Shown piece by piece: positions 54,808 to 64,000 of a stretch of 64,000 nucleotides of DNA. A program made the position numbers and the translations under genes. The notes beneath the pieces were generated by a model. The model was not told where the DNA came from. It did no database searches and worked only from the letters and a program-made list of their open reading frames with translations. The number at the start of each line of letters is the position of its first letter. Position 1 is the first letter of the stretch. The stretch is from Rhipicephalus microplus (Eukaryota > Arthropoda > Arachnida > Ixodida > Ixodidae), in the NCBI RefSeq assembly GCF_043290135.1, contig NW_027464601.1, positions 6,950,501-7,014,500 on the forward strand, in the 5' to 3' direction.

Positions 54808-55800
54808 CCCACCTCATGACCTAGCCGCCCATCGAAGTGAATTCTGTCTCGTTGAAAACCACCCCACCTATGCACCTCTCTGTTTATTTCCACCACCTCA
54901 AAGCCTTTCTCTCGACTACTCCGCCATATCTCTTGGTTTGCGTTGACAACCACTCTTTGCAGGTTGCTATCACGCACCGGTACCTCCGGTATCGTGCATA
55001 TCACTACCTGCACCTTAGGAGAAGTGGCGCGCATGTCATCGACGCCTTTCGCCAGTGTGGTTGCTAGTCCTGCTGTATCTTCATTTAAGACATCGTTTAA
55101 ACCGCCTGAGATTATCACGAGGTTTCGTCTATCAGCTGTAGTTTTTAGTTTTGTGCTCGCCTGCCTCATGACTGCTTCAAGCTTGCGTCCTGGGAACGCC
55201 GCTACTGCAACCCTCTTGTCACCTCTTACCCTCTCTTTGATGGCTTCAGTGCATCGATTTAAATTCGAGTCCCCGGCGATTATCACATGCTGTGACTTTT
55301 CAGCTGGAGCGTCCTGCACCGGGGCGTTACTTGCACCTGTGACGCCAGCTGCTTTGTCCCCTCCCAGCCCCACCACTACTTCGCTGAAGCTGGGCCTTGC
55401 GACAATTGGACCGGCTGAACCTGTTTTTTTTTCAAACTTGCTTGCTCTTTCTTCTCCGCCATTTTGGTTGCCGGTTCCCTACTGTTCTATCTGTGGGCCG
55501 CTCCTTTGTTCACCTTGGCTAGTGCTTCCTCGGTGGACTTCAGCCTTTCTCCCATTGCCCTCGTTTTCTCTTGCTGTGTCGCCAACGCAGTCTCGAGATC
55601 GGCGATTCTCATCAGCAGTTTACTCTGGGCAACCATCATTTTCTCCATTTTTTCCTCGACCTCACATTGCCTACACTTCGTGCCAGCCTCTTCTCCATCC
55701 GCTTCTACGCTTGGGTCCACTTTCAAACTCACTCCACATCCTGAACATCTTAGTCTTTTTAACCATGTCTTTCTGACACCAATTTTCCCTATACTCGATA
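54741..55800 (-). pseudogene. Copy B ORF1: zinc motif, coiled coil and SGNH/GDSL-type esterase
   Basis: In reading order from 55800: IGVRKTWLKRLRCSGCGVSL and TKCRQCEVEE (two CxxC pairs, a likely zinc ribbon or PHD-like fold), a heptad-rich coiled coil (MEKMMVAQSKLLMRIADLET to LKSTEEALAKVNK), a short linker with one frameshift and a TAG near 55480-55490, and then an SGNH hydrolase domain. The hydrolase has block I IIAGDSNLNRC (Ser nucleophile), block III SGGLNDVL (Gly and Asn) and block V RDRIHFDG (Asp-x-x-His). Esterase-type ORF1 proteins are known from CR1-like LINEs. All four catalytic positions are retained. Confidence 0.82.
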
Positions 55801-56130
55801 ATTACAAAACTCGAGCCCTGCACTACGAAAAAAGAATGTCTAAACTCTACTACAAAAATTTGCGTGTTCAATGTACGCGCACCTCCCCCATGGAGTGGGA
55901 AAAGAAAAAAAAACAACAAAAATTCAAACACACACACCCACACTAACTAATAAATACCTGGTGACTGGCCCCTGAAAAAGCCGTACCATAAAATAGGTGC
56001 TACGAAGATTTCAACCACTGCCTTATAATTATAAAGACAAGCTCAAAACATGCAAAAACACTTATCTGCGCAATCGATCCGGAACGCTCAAAAAACACGT
56101 CTATCCACCGTGACAGCCCAAACGTGACAA

Positions 56131-58618
56131 TGGATGGATGGATGGATATGGCTTTACCCTTTACGGGCGGTGGCTAGCGCCACCAAGCCGTAATACTTAA
56201 TGAACTCAAAACTATATTTATTTATTTTTTCCTTAAAAAGTGGGTTTGAGGATTCGTACTTTGCAGTGAAGAGTTTAATTTTCACTCATGCCTTAACTTT
56301 AGCCACCAATCAAATAACCTCCTTCGAGTTAAGTCTACTTGCTTAAAGTCTATTTTGCCCTTCTGGTCCCTAAACCCCAGTACTTTGAAAAACTCTGCAG
56401 CATCATCCTGAACTATAGGGTGAAGCCCTTTGCAGAACATTATCAAGTGTTCGGCAGTTTCTTCTTCCTCTCCACACGCACTGCATACTGTGTCTACCCC
56501 TTCGTATTTCGCCCGATATGTCTTCGTTCGCAGTACTCCCGTCCTTGCCTCAAACTGTAGAGAACTACCCCGAGTATTATCATAGATCCTTCCCTGGCAA
56601 TTTCCTGCTTAAAAGTTCTATAGATCTCTAGTGCGGACTTCTTAATCATGCCCATTTTCCACATGTCAGTCTCCGTTTCCTTCACTTTCTTCTTAACCGA
56701 TAGTTCTTTTTGGTTTGGCCACCTGCTGTTTTCCTAATATTTACCAGTCAACTTCCTGGTTCGCTTCCTCCATTTTGTATCGACATTCTTTATGTAAAAG
56801 TAGCTGAAAACCTTCCTAGCCCAACGCTCTTCCCCCATTTCTCTCAATCGCTTCTAAATTTTATCTTGCTGCTAGCTTCCCTGCCCTCAAATGATGTCCG
56901 TCCCATATCACCTTGTACTCCCTGATATGGTGTATTCCCGTGAGCTCCTAAAGCAAGCCTACCTATTCCACGTTGCTTAATTTCTAATCTTGCTTGAACT
57001 TCTGATCTCATTCACAAGACCGCATTGCCGAACGTCAGCCCAGGAACCATGACCCCTTTCCATATTCCTCTCACGACATCATACGTATTGTAATTCCACA
57101 GTGCCCTATTTTTCATCACTGCTGCATTCCTGTTACCTTTAGTCGTCACGTATATTTCGTGTTCCCTCAGGTACTCGGTCCCTTTGCTTATCCGAACGCC
57201 CAGATATTTGCATTTATCTGTTATCTCTAGCGTGACTTCCTGTATCCCAAGCTCGCAACCTTTATTATCATTAACAATCATGACTGCTGATTTTTCCTTA
57301 CCGAATCTGAAATCTCACCTATCTCCCTCATTACCGCAGATGTCCGTCCATCTCTGCAAATCTTTCTTGTTGTCGGTCGTTAGCACTATATCATCTGCGT
57401 ACATTAATGCTGGTAGTGCCTGATCAATAAGTTTTCCTTGTTTGACTAAAGAGAGGTTGAAGCCCAGCCCACTTCCCTCTAATTTTGCCTGTAATCCTTG
57501 TAGGTACATCATGAATAATAAGGGTGACAGGGGGCACCCTTGCCTAAGCCCCCGTTTTACCTCTGCAGGCTTGGATACCTGTTTTTCCCACTTTATAACT
57601 ACCTTGTTACCTTTATAGATACCCTTTAAAAGATTAGTGACTACATGTTCCACGCCTAGTGTGTCCAGTATTCCCCACAACTCCTCTTGAACCACACTAT
57701 CGTACGCTCCCTTGATATCCAAGAATGCTAGCCACAGGGGCCTGTGTTCCTTTTCTGCTATTTCGATCCACTGCGTCAGTGAGAACAGATTGTCTTCCAA
57801 CCTCCTGTGTTTCCGAAACCCATTCTGCAGTTCCCCCAGCACCCCCTCATCCTCTATCTATGCCTTCAGTCTTTCCTTTATAATCTGCATCGCCAGCCTG
57901 TAGACCACTGATGTCACTGTTATAAGACGGTAGTTGTTTATGTCAGCTTTGTCCCCCTTTCATTTATAGATCATGCTCATCCTACTAAGTTTCCATCCAT
58001 CGGGAACTTCACCATCGATTATTGTTTTGCTCACTGCCTCTCTCAAAGCCTGCTTAGACTTCGGACCTAATGTCTTTATCAGCCTAATTGGAATGCCATC
58101 TGGGCCTGTTGATGTACTACTAGGAACCCTTTTCTCAGCCCTTTCCCACTCTCGTTGTGAAAATGGAGCCATTGCACCACTTGATTCGTCCTTGTCTATT
58201 GTGGTGCATAAAGTGTTTCTTTGTTGAAATTTTTCTGTCACCCTTGCTCTTATATATTCAAAAGCTTCGTCCCCTTCTAGCCTGGCACCTTGGGCTGTAG
58301 TTATAAAACTCTGCTCTAGGCTCGTCTCATTTCTTAGGGAGTTTAGATGGTTCCAAAATTTCGAAGCTGCCTGTCTATCTTTTTTATGTACTGCTGCCGG
58401 CCACTGAGCTCCCTTCCTTCTAATCTTTTCATTGATCAGAAGGGATGCAGCCCTTCTACAGCTTAGAAAGGTTTCCCATTGTCTTTCAACATCATCTGTC
58501 GGTTCACCCCGCTGCTTACCATGTCTATGTTCCCTTGAGGCTTCCTGACATTTTGCTATGGCTCTCATAACTTCCTCATTCCACCAACTTTTGGGTTTGT
58601 GTCTCAAATGTGTTCCAT
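56131..58618 (-). mobile_element. Esterase-ORF1 LINE family, copy A, 5' truncated
   Basis: Minus strand. The element begins within ORF2 at about 58618 (after the endonuclease), runs through RT and the C-terminal zinc region, and ends in a 3' UTR with (ATCC)n at about 56131-56150. ORF1 and endonuclease are missing, as in an ordinary 5'-truncated LINE insertion. It supplies the RT that copy B lacks. Confidence 0.85.
56339..58607 (-). pseudogene. Copy A ORF2: reverse transcriptase and C-terminal zinc region
   Basis: In reading order: a linker from 58607 (KSWWNEEVMRAIAKCQEASR), the fingers (SSTSTGPDGIPIRLIKTL, DGWKLSRMSMIYK), a TGA at 57960 and a TAG about 31 codons on, then GELQNGFRKHRRLEDN, LAFLDIKGAYDSVVQEELW, GLRQGCPLSPLLFMMYLQGL and the LMYADDIVLT box. 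A frameshift near 57300 follows, then YLGVRISKGTEYL and GIWKGVMVPGLTFGNAVL. The C-terminus (56685-56339) has YRAKYEGVDTVCSACGEEEE and LIMFCKGLHPIV. Catalytic aspartates remain. I do not assign a clade. Confidence 0.85.
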
Positions 58619-59489
58619 CGCCATCTGGCGGTTTCCTCCCAAGGCATTACGCGCAAGCCGGCGCGTTCCTCATACCACAGAACACCTACCATACTTTTCT
58701 ATTCTAGCCACCTAAACCAGGTTCCTCTCTACAGAACAACTTGTATGATACTCTATGACCCAAGAATAACCTGTGTCACTTGTCCTGACACAAAAACATT
58801 TTAAGTAATCACATATTTCATCTTGTTTTTGTTCTAAGTGCATGGTCTGTTTTTATTAAATTGATCATTTCTTCGTGAATAAAATAGTTTTGTGTCAGTT
58901 TATAATAATTAAAATTGTTTTATCTTGATTTCTTGTTTTTGGCTCTTCGGGGCTACTTTTATGAGTTACCTAAGGTACGTTTGGCTATTTTTGGGCTACT
59001 ATTGGCCCTGAACATGGTGGGTTGCTTTCCGAGCACCTGGCAACCCCGTCCATTCCATGTGCGCGCCCTGCGCGCGCTGAAGTCCAATGCGCCGGCGCTG
59101 ATCCGCACGCCAAGATGAACTTTGCTGTGCTGTCTCTGCACCTCAGTGCGCGTGAGTTATGCTGATATTGCGGCCGCGAATGCCTAGGCAACACAAGGTG
59201 CCCAACTGCATCGTCAGGCTTCCTGCACCACGCAACTAGAGCAGCAATCATGGCGGCAACAAAGAGTGCGTCGACTTCGCTGCGCAACGTGAGGCGGTGG
59301 TCAGGTTTGTGTGTGTATGCTGCATGTACATCTTTTACCGTGTGTGTAGTACTTACAGCATTCTTGCCCATGAAAAACAAGAGTTCGGCGTCACTGGCTA
59401 GCGGCGCCTGCATTTTGATAAGCTGTCGTGTGTCGGGAACATGCAGCTGTCGTAGTAAGCGCGTTTTGATTTTGGTCCCACGTGTTGCT
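58619..59489 (+). other. Unassigned; possible first exon starting at 59250
   Basis: A CpG-rich stretch (about 59030-59300) leads to ATG 59250 in a fair start context (AGCAATCATGGCGG). It opens MAATKSASTSLRNVRRWSGL followed by a hydrophobic run (FTVCVVLTAFL). A GTGAGG donor-like site follows codon 13. This could be the first exon of a host gene. No further exon is found because a LINE fragment follows at 59490. Low confidence. Confidence 0.25.
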
Positions 59490-59870
59490 CAAACCTTTTT
59501 CGCGAGAGATCTATCGAACTTTTAAGCAGGAAATTGCCAAGGAAAGGAACTATGATAATACTCTTGGTAGTTCTCTACTGTTTGAGGCTTGGACGGGAGT
59601 ATTGCGAACCAAGACATATCGGGCTAAATACGAAGTGGTAGACACGGTATGCAGTGCAGAGAAAGAAAAAACTGCCGAACACTTGATAATGTTCTGTAAA
59701 GGGCTTCACCCTATAGTTCAGGATGGTGGCGCAGAGTTTTTCAAAGCACTGTGGTTTAGGGACAGGGAGGGCAAAATAGAATTTAAGCGGGTAGAATTAA
59801 CTAGAAGGAGGTTACCTGGTTGGTGGCTAAAGTCAAGGCACGAGTGAAAATTAAACCCTTCACTGCAAAG
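59490..59870 (+). pseudogene. Esterase-ORF1 LINE family, copy C, ORF2 C-terminus only
   Basis: Plus strand, opposite to copies A and B. It is open from about 59490 to the stop at 59847 and reads EIYRTFKQEIAKERNYDNTL, then KTYRAKYEVVDTVCSAEKEK and LIMFCKGLHPIVQ, ending LPGWWLKSRHE. The CxxC of copies A and B is damaged here (CSAEKEK). The element end with (ATCC)n is missing, so it is truncated on both sides. Confidence 0.85.
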
Positions 59871-59945
59871 TATGAATCCTCAACCTCACTATTTAAGGGG
59901 AAAAAAATCTAGTTTTTGGTTCAATAATTATTAGGGTGTGTCTAT

Positions 59946-60290
59946 TCTCCCGGCAACCGGGATAATTGTTCAAAAAAATTTCTCCCGGCAGTCGCCTTCC
60001 ATTGGCTCTCACATGTCACGTGACTAACTGCCGGGAAACATTTTTTGTATTATTTTCCCGGCAACCGGGAGAATTATTGAAAAAAATTTCTCCCGGCAGT
60101 TAGTCACCTGACATATAAAAGCCAATGGGAGGCGACTGCCGGGAGAAATTTGTTTGAAGAATTCTTCCGGTTGCCGGGAGAATTATTCAAAGAAATTTCA
60201 CCCGGCAGTTTCCTCCCACTGGCTCTCGTATGTCTGGTGAGTAACTGCCGGGACAAATCTCCTGGCAGTTCTCCCGGCAGCGTAAAATTT
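59946..60290. repeat. Cluster of alternating inverted repeats built on CCCGGCA
   Basis: Three related segments of about 57 bp, at 59981-60037 (plus), 60089-60145 (inverted) and 60199-60254 (plus), each run from TCTCCCGGCAGT to ACTGCCGGGA around a CATTGGCT and a GTGACTAACT core. They are separated by linkers that each hold a short palindrome (CCCGGCAACCGGG or its variant) and an AATT[A/G]TT...AAATTT stretch. Each segment can fold on itself through its CCCGGCAGT/ACTGCCGGG ends, and neighbours can pair with each other. No coding frame is credible. It may be a MITE array or a foldback element. Confidence 0.8.
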
Positions 60291-60656
60291 GTCAGCATTC
60301 TAACGGCAGCCGAACATGCACTCCCTATACACTCTTAAAAAAGTGAGTAAAAAGTTAGCGTCTGCAAGCAAATAAGTAGTAACTGCAAAGTTTACTACTT
60401 TTTTTGAAGCATTACTAACCTTTTGCAACCTGTTTACTACGTATGCTAGTAAATAGTTACTAGCTGCAACCGTTACAAACTGTTTACTACTTGTTTACTA
60501 CCTGCATTAGTACCCAGTAATTGGAATGAAATAGGTAGTAACTGATGTTGCTTCTAAATTTTTGCAATCCGGCCATGAACTATGCAAATTAAAATAATAA
60601 GTAACTCATATTGTATCATATACAAGACGAATCGTCTCAAGGTTTCATCTTTAAAC

Positions 60657-60850
60657 GGATTGATATGTGGGGTTTAACGTCCCAAAACCACCATATGATT
60701 ATGAGAGACGCCGTAGTGGAGAGCTCCGGAAATTTCGACCACCTGGGGTTCTTTACCGTGCACCCAAATCTGAGCACACAGGCCTACATTTCCGCCTTCA
60801 TCGGAAATGCAGCCGCCACAGCCGGAATACAAACCTGCGACCTGAGCGTT
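60657..60850 (-). mobile_element. tRNA-derived SINE (Ruka-like), head truncated
   Basis: On the minus strand the body is well preserved from CCGGCTGTGGCGGCTGCATT to GTTAAACCCCACATATCAAT, but the A-box part is missing or rearranged beyond about 60845. It lies inside the putative element at 60327-61958. Confidence 0.88.
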
Positions 60851-61198
60851 ATCGCTGGTGGCCGCATTTATTCGAGCAGTGAAACTTAACTGTTGCATTT
60901 GCGCACTCAAGCCCAACAGTTGATCTCGAAATAATCTGGACTGCTCCCGGGAATTCTCTCGGCGCTTGTGCAAGGCAGTAATTACACGTGCAGTGGGCTG
61001 GTAACATAAAAAAAATAAAAGGTCACTTGCATGATGCATTAGATAAAAAAAAAGTTGCGCAATAGAGATATCTAAGCATCATTCAGCTATTATCACAACG
61101 AAGAGGTTCAAGTTAAAGACCCATAAGCAAGTGCTGCACGCATTGTAATACACAATTATAATGAACTAATATGACAGGCAGATAGAAATGAACCAGAT

Positions 61199-61275
61199 GG
61201 TCAAAATTAATGCAGAATCCCTCATTACGGCGTGTCTCATATTAATATTATGATTTTGGTACATAAAATCTCAGA
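61199..61275 (+). mobile_element. Very old SINE 3' remnant
   Basis: GGTCAAAATTAATGCAGAAT and TCATTACGGCGTGTCTCATA track the SINE segment that elsewhere reads GGTCGAAATTTCCGGAGCCC and CACTACGGCGTCTCTCATAA, ending near TACATAAAATCTCAGAAAC. It is heavily diverged, so it is much older than the other copies. Confidence 0.6.
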
Positions 61276-62110
61276 AACTATTACTTTCTAACAGCGGATA
61301 TATTGGCACAGTGAACCATTAAATTGCACTGAGACTGTGTTAATGAGTCGGTACCTAGTTTCGGCTGCTGTAGATATAACTTTCACTTTTATATGAAATA
61401 GAAACGACATAATTTTTTATAAGCACGGCTGACCCAAACACAAACAGTTAGTATGATATAGTGCTCTAGGCTGGCATTTTTTATAATTCATCCCGAGACA
61501 CAAGTGCCGACCTGTGCCAGACATGCATCCTAAAGTAGGGGCTATATAGACCGCGCGAGTCATTTACTTAGTACTGTAGCATTAGTGTACTTTTTACAAC
61601 CATGTAATCTTCGTGTTGATGGTGACACAACGCAAAATTACTGGAAGTTGCATAGTAATGAGACATAAATTGACCAGTGTTATCAATGGTGAAATGATGT
61701 GGCAAAATGGACAGGGTACTATCAGCTACTACCTTTCTTTTTCTTGAAATCTCTAGAAGATGCTACCTATGGTAGTAATTAGTAATAGCTAGGGTAGGAA
61801 CAGTTACTAAATGCCGTTAATAAAGGCAAAGGTAGTAAGAGTTACCACCCCTAACATTGCTAACTGCACAAACTACCTGGATTGCAACACATGTGGCAAA
61901 CCATTACTATCCCAATGTTAGCAAGTACTACTACCTTTTTTTGAAAGTTGAGAGCACTGTTAATTGAATTTCTACAGGAGCACAAAAGCCAACTCATATG
62001 TAATTCCAACTTTGCCTCTCACGGCCAGCCAATACTGTAGGTGAGATTAGAAAATAGAAAAGTGTAGAAAAATATTTTATTGCACAATCCCGAAATTCTA
62101 TTATACTATA
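61276..62110. other. No supported gene
   Basis: AT-rich sequence containing the right part of the putative element ending near 61958. Nothing else is recognised. Confidence 0.4.
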
Positions 62111-62597
62111 CAGGGTGTCCCACATAACTTGAGCCAATATTTTGAAAATGAGAGAGACTTCAGTGGTGAATTGAACCAAACGCGTACTACTCGCACTAGC
62201 CTATAGAGACTCTGGCTAGTTTTTCTCCCCATACTAATTAACTAATCATTCTTAATTATTTATTTTAATATTTATGGGCTGGAAACCCAAAATATGAACA
62301 CTGACATGTTCCAGAAACTACCGTTTAAATTGTTTCCTGTACGAAACATCTAGCGCTGTTATTTTTTCCATGTCGTAAAGAAAGCCTATAGCAGCATTAT
62401 AGCAGTGCGCTCGCAGTCCGTCACACGGCTCCTTTTCACATTTCACGGGCTTTTTTTAATCAGGGGGTCTAGCCTGTAGGTACTCACTAGCTTGTGAATA
62501 TCTACAGGCTAGTGGGAGTAGTATGCGTTAGGTTCAATTCGCCTCCTAAGTGCCTTTCACTTTCGAATTCTTGGCTCAAGTTATGTGCGACACCCTG
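62111..62597. mobile_element. Tc1/mariner-type MITE, 487 bp
   Basis: The termini are near-perfect inverted repeats: CAGGGTGTCCCACATAACTT + GAGCCAA on the left and CAGGGTGTCGCACATAACTT + GAGCCAA when the right end is reverse-complemented. The first 27 bases match with one difference and weaker similarity extends to about 40 bp. The element is flanked by TA on both sides (62109-62110 and 62598-62599). A subterminal hairpin (TAGCCTGTAG...CTACAGGCTA) lies at 62470-62514. It has no coding capacity and must have been mobilised in trans. It sits just 3' of the SWIM/PHD gene. Confidence 0.92.
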
Positions 62598-62634
62598 TAT
62601 ATGGAGGTGCTGCTTTTTTCACAAAGGCAACATG

Positions 62635-64000
62635 CTACTGCGCTGTAGCAGTGGTTGTACACGAGCCACATTTCCACAGTTTTGTCTTGGGTTTCTGTTT
62701 TACACCAACACATGGAAGGTGGTACCATAATAAGCACCAGTCACACGATACTGCATCATGGTCATCTAGTTTTGTTTTGCATTTTGTGCACTTCCACTCC
62801 TCGTCCTTTTTTACACTAAGGACCATTTGCACAGCTTTCCAAGCATCATCTGTGAAAAAACGCCGTACTAGGTTAATGTCAACCATTTCATCTCGAATGC
62901 CGTCGTGTATGTCTTCAGGCCTTGCTTCCACAGATTCTTCGTCAAGTAGTTTGCCTTTGATAGCATCTGATGCTTGCCGCTTCCCCACCAGCCAACTGAG
63001 CATGGCTAGCTTTCTCTCTCTCATTGTAAGCTCAGAGAATGGTCCCAGTCTTGCCGTTCTCTTGCGTTTTTTTGGAAGGCCAATAACTGTTAGCACATGA
63101 CCTTTAGGACGACCACATTTTCTCATAGCAACTGGCACTTTGATATTTTGAAGGTCAGAAGGCTGCGACAAAGAATTCTCATCTGTGCTGGCTTCATCTT
63201 GTCTATTGCAGTGTTGGCTGCTTGAATGCTCGCTGACTTTAGTGCTTGCTTCCGAGAGCTCCTGGTGATGTTTCGCCTCTTCCGAGGCTCTGCACAGTAA
63301 ATTCTGATCAGCATTGCTCTGTACATCCACAACAGACCCCGGAAAACCTTCCGAGTTTGCACTTTCAGCTGCAACTGCAGCTGTCAAGTGATGTGCAGGC
63401 TCATGTGCAGTAACATGAACTTTCGAGCCATTTCTCCAATGGTCGGCTCTCCTAGAGAAAGGCTGGCTCTCCTAGAGAATTGTCTCTAGGAGAGCCAGCC
63501 TCTCCTTGAACATTTCCGTGGAGCATTCTGATGCCATACTTGCAAGCTTCGATGCAACGCCAGCTGCTTTTTTGAACTTTTTATGTGCTGACAATTTTTT
63601 TTCATTGCTGTGAGTGCTTACTTGCACATGCTCTACGTCACTGCACATATCACTCTTTCTTAGTTGGATATTGGCTACATACGTATCTAAAAACCAGCGC
63701 TCAGCACATAGTCCTTTATCGTACTTGGGCATGTTGGATGCCGTTCGTACAACGAAAATGTGTCGACAGGGCAACAGCATTGATTTCCTGAAGGCACACG
63801 AACAATCTTCAGTTGTACAAATCTTGCCATCAGTAATAGCAGAATTGATTTTTTCTGTCGCAGTCATGGAAGCTTGTAGCTCTTCATTTAAATGACGAAA
63901 TGCATAGGGAGTCAGCAGGGTGGCGTACAATTTGGCCGCTTCATCGCCATTTGGTATTACTATCTTCTTTTGCAGCATAACAGCTGCTTTGTGAGCTTTC
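62635..64000 (-). pseudogene. SWIM and PHD-finger protein, 3' part, one in-frame stop
   Basis: Minus strand, continuing beyond the window end. The first part (63978-63472) has a helical stretch (AKLYATLLTPYAFRHLNEEL) and a SWIM zinc finger CSCAFRKSMLLPCRHIFVVR (CxC...CxH), followed by KGLCAERWFLDTYV, as in ZSWIM1/3-type proteins and MULE transposase C-termini. The second part (63387-62635) is acidic and serine-rich, has an AT-hook-like RKCGRPKGH and basic KKRKRT, and ends in a PHD-like finger (WKCTKCK, CDWCLLWYHLPC, LWKCGSC). The two parts are in one frame, broken only by TAG 63472-63474 inside a palindrome. It may be a domesticated transposase derivative acting in the nucleus, or a recent pseudogene of one. 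Confidence 0.75.
63460..63501. repeat. Perfect 19-bp palindrome, 4-bp loop
   Basis: AGGCTGGCTCTCCTAGAGA at 63460-63478, the loop ATTG, and its exact reverse complement at 63483-63501. A further partial copy, GGCTCTCCTAGAGAA, lies at 63445-63459. It interrupts the SWIM/PHD frame with a TAG and looks like a local inverted duplication of coding sequence. Confidence 0.95.

Larger units (their letters stand above)
53297..56130 (-). mobile_element. Esterase-ORF1 LINE, copy B, RT region deleted
   Basis: A minus-strand LINE with 5' UTR (about 56130-55800), ORF1 (55800-54741), the start of ORF2 with endonuclease (54807-53786), then directly the ORF2 C-terminal zinc region (53760-53454) and a 3' UTR ending in (ATCC)n at 53297-53310. 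Comparison with copy A (56131-58618) shows that the whole RT is missing here, an internal deletion. Both copies share the same 3' tail. Its 5' end directly abuts the 3' tail of copy A. Confidence 0.82.
60327..61958. mobile_element. Putative DNA element with GTAGTAA-rich ends
   Basis: The left edge (ACTCTTAAAAAAGTGAGTAA and then many GTTTACTAC/AGTAGTAA motifs to about 60540) and the right edge (ACTACTACCTTTTTTTGAAA then GTTGAGAGC near 61925-61953) look like loosely inverted versions of each other. The interior holds a SINE insertion and a second GTAGTAA-rich stretch (61740-61850). No transposase is visible. Borders and class are uncertain. Confidence 0.3.

Overview
This window reads as a stretch of a hard tick (Ixodidae, probably metastriate) nuclear genome. 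The main reason is a tRNA-derived SINE, present in at least seven intact or partial copies, that matches the Ruka-type SINE known from ixodid ticks as I remember it. It has an A-box-like 'tggtctagtggc', a B-box-like 'gggatcaaatccc' and a conserved body ending in (ATCA)n. The species cannot be fixed from the sequence alone. I see no rRNA gene, conventional tRNA gene, operon or CRISPR array. Long stretches are non-coding and most long reading frames belong to transposable elements.

Layout. 1-1068: 3' part of an RTE-like LINE. 1.9-2.4 kb: a foldback repeat and a SINE. 2828-3771: an internally deleted mariner relic flanked by TA. 5.3 kb: one possible host exon. 6.5-8.0 kb: two SINEs, the second split by a 143-bp Penelope-type hairpin. 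9.6-10.2 kb: a GC-rich island. 14.2-16.9 kb: a CR1/L2-like LINE on the minus strand carrying a MITE-like insertion in its 3' UTR. 17.2-17.8 kb: an older RT relic. 22.1-23.3 kb: a tandem array of about 147-bp units that abuts a LINE ORF1 (23.3-24.3 kb). 25.9-27.3 kb: a non-autonomous DNA element and a second tRNA-derived element. 29.7-30.4 kb: two possible host exons. 33097-38427: a nearly complete Ty3/gypsy retrotransposon on the minus strand, with 171-bp LTRs differing at two positions, sitting in a (TA)n microsatellite.

41.8-52.1 kb is a stack of nested insertions. An old I-like LINE (about 42.5-43.06 and 50.28-51.7 kb) is split by a full-length I-clade LINE (43060-50270, 13-bp target duplication). 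That LINE is itself split by a Penelope-like element (46371-47648, 15-bp target duplication, identical 222-bp inverted arms, GIY-YIG endonuclease). A 37-bp insertion with an 11-bp duplication at 51766-51802 looks like the Penelope 3' tail alone. A THAP-domain relic follows. 53.3-59.9 kb holds three copies of one LINE family whose ORF1 encodes a CxxC zinc motif, a coiled coil and an SGNH/GDSL-type esterase. 59.95-60.29 kb is a cluster of alternating inverted repeats built on CCCGGCA. 62111-62597 is a TA-flanked MITE. From 62635 to the window end on the minus strand lies the 3' part of a SWIM plus PHD-finger gene or transposase, with one in-frame stop inside a perfect 19-bp palindrome.

The elements do not form a pathway. 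They record successive insertions, and the nesting gives relative ages: old LINE, then I-clade LINE, then Penelope. Host coding content is small and uncertain: three or four short exon candidates, a possible first exon near 59250, and the SWIM/PHD gene.
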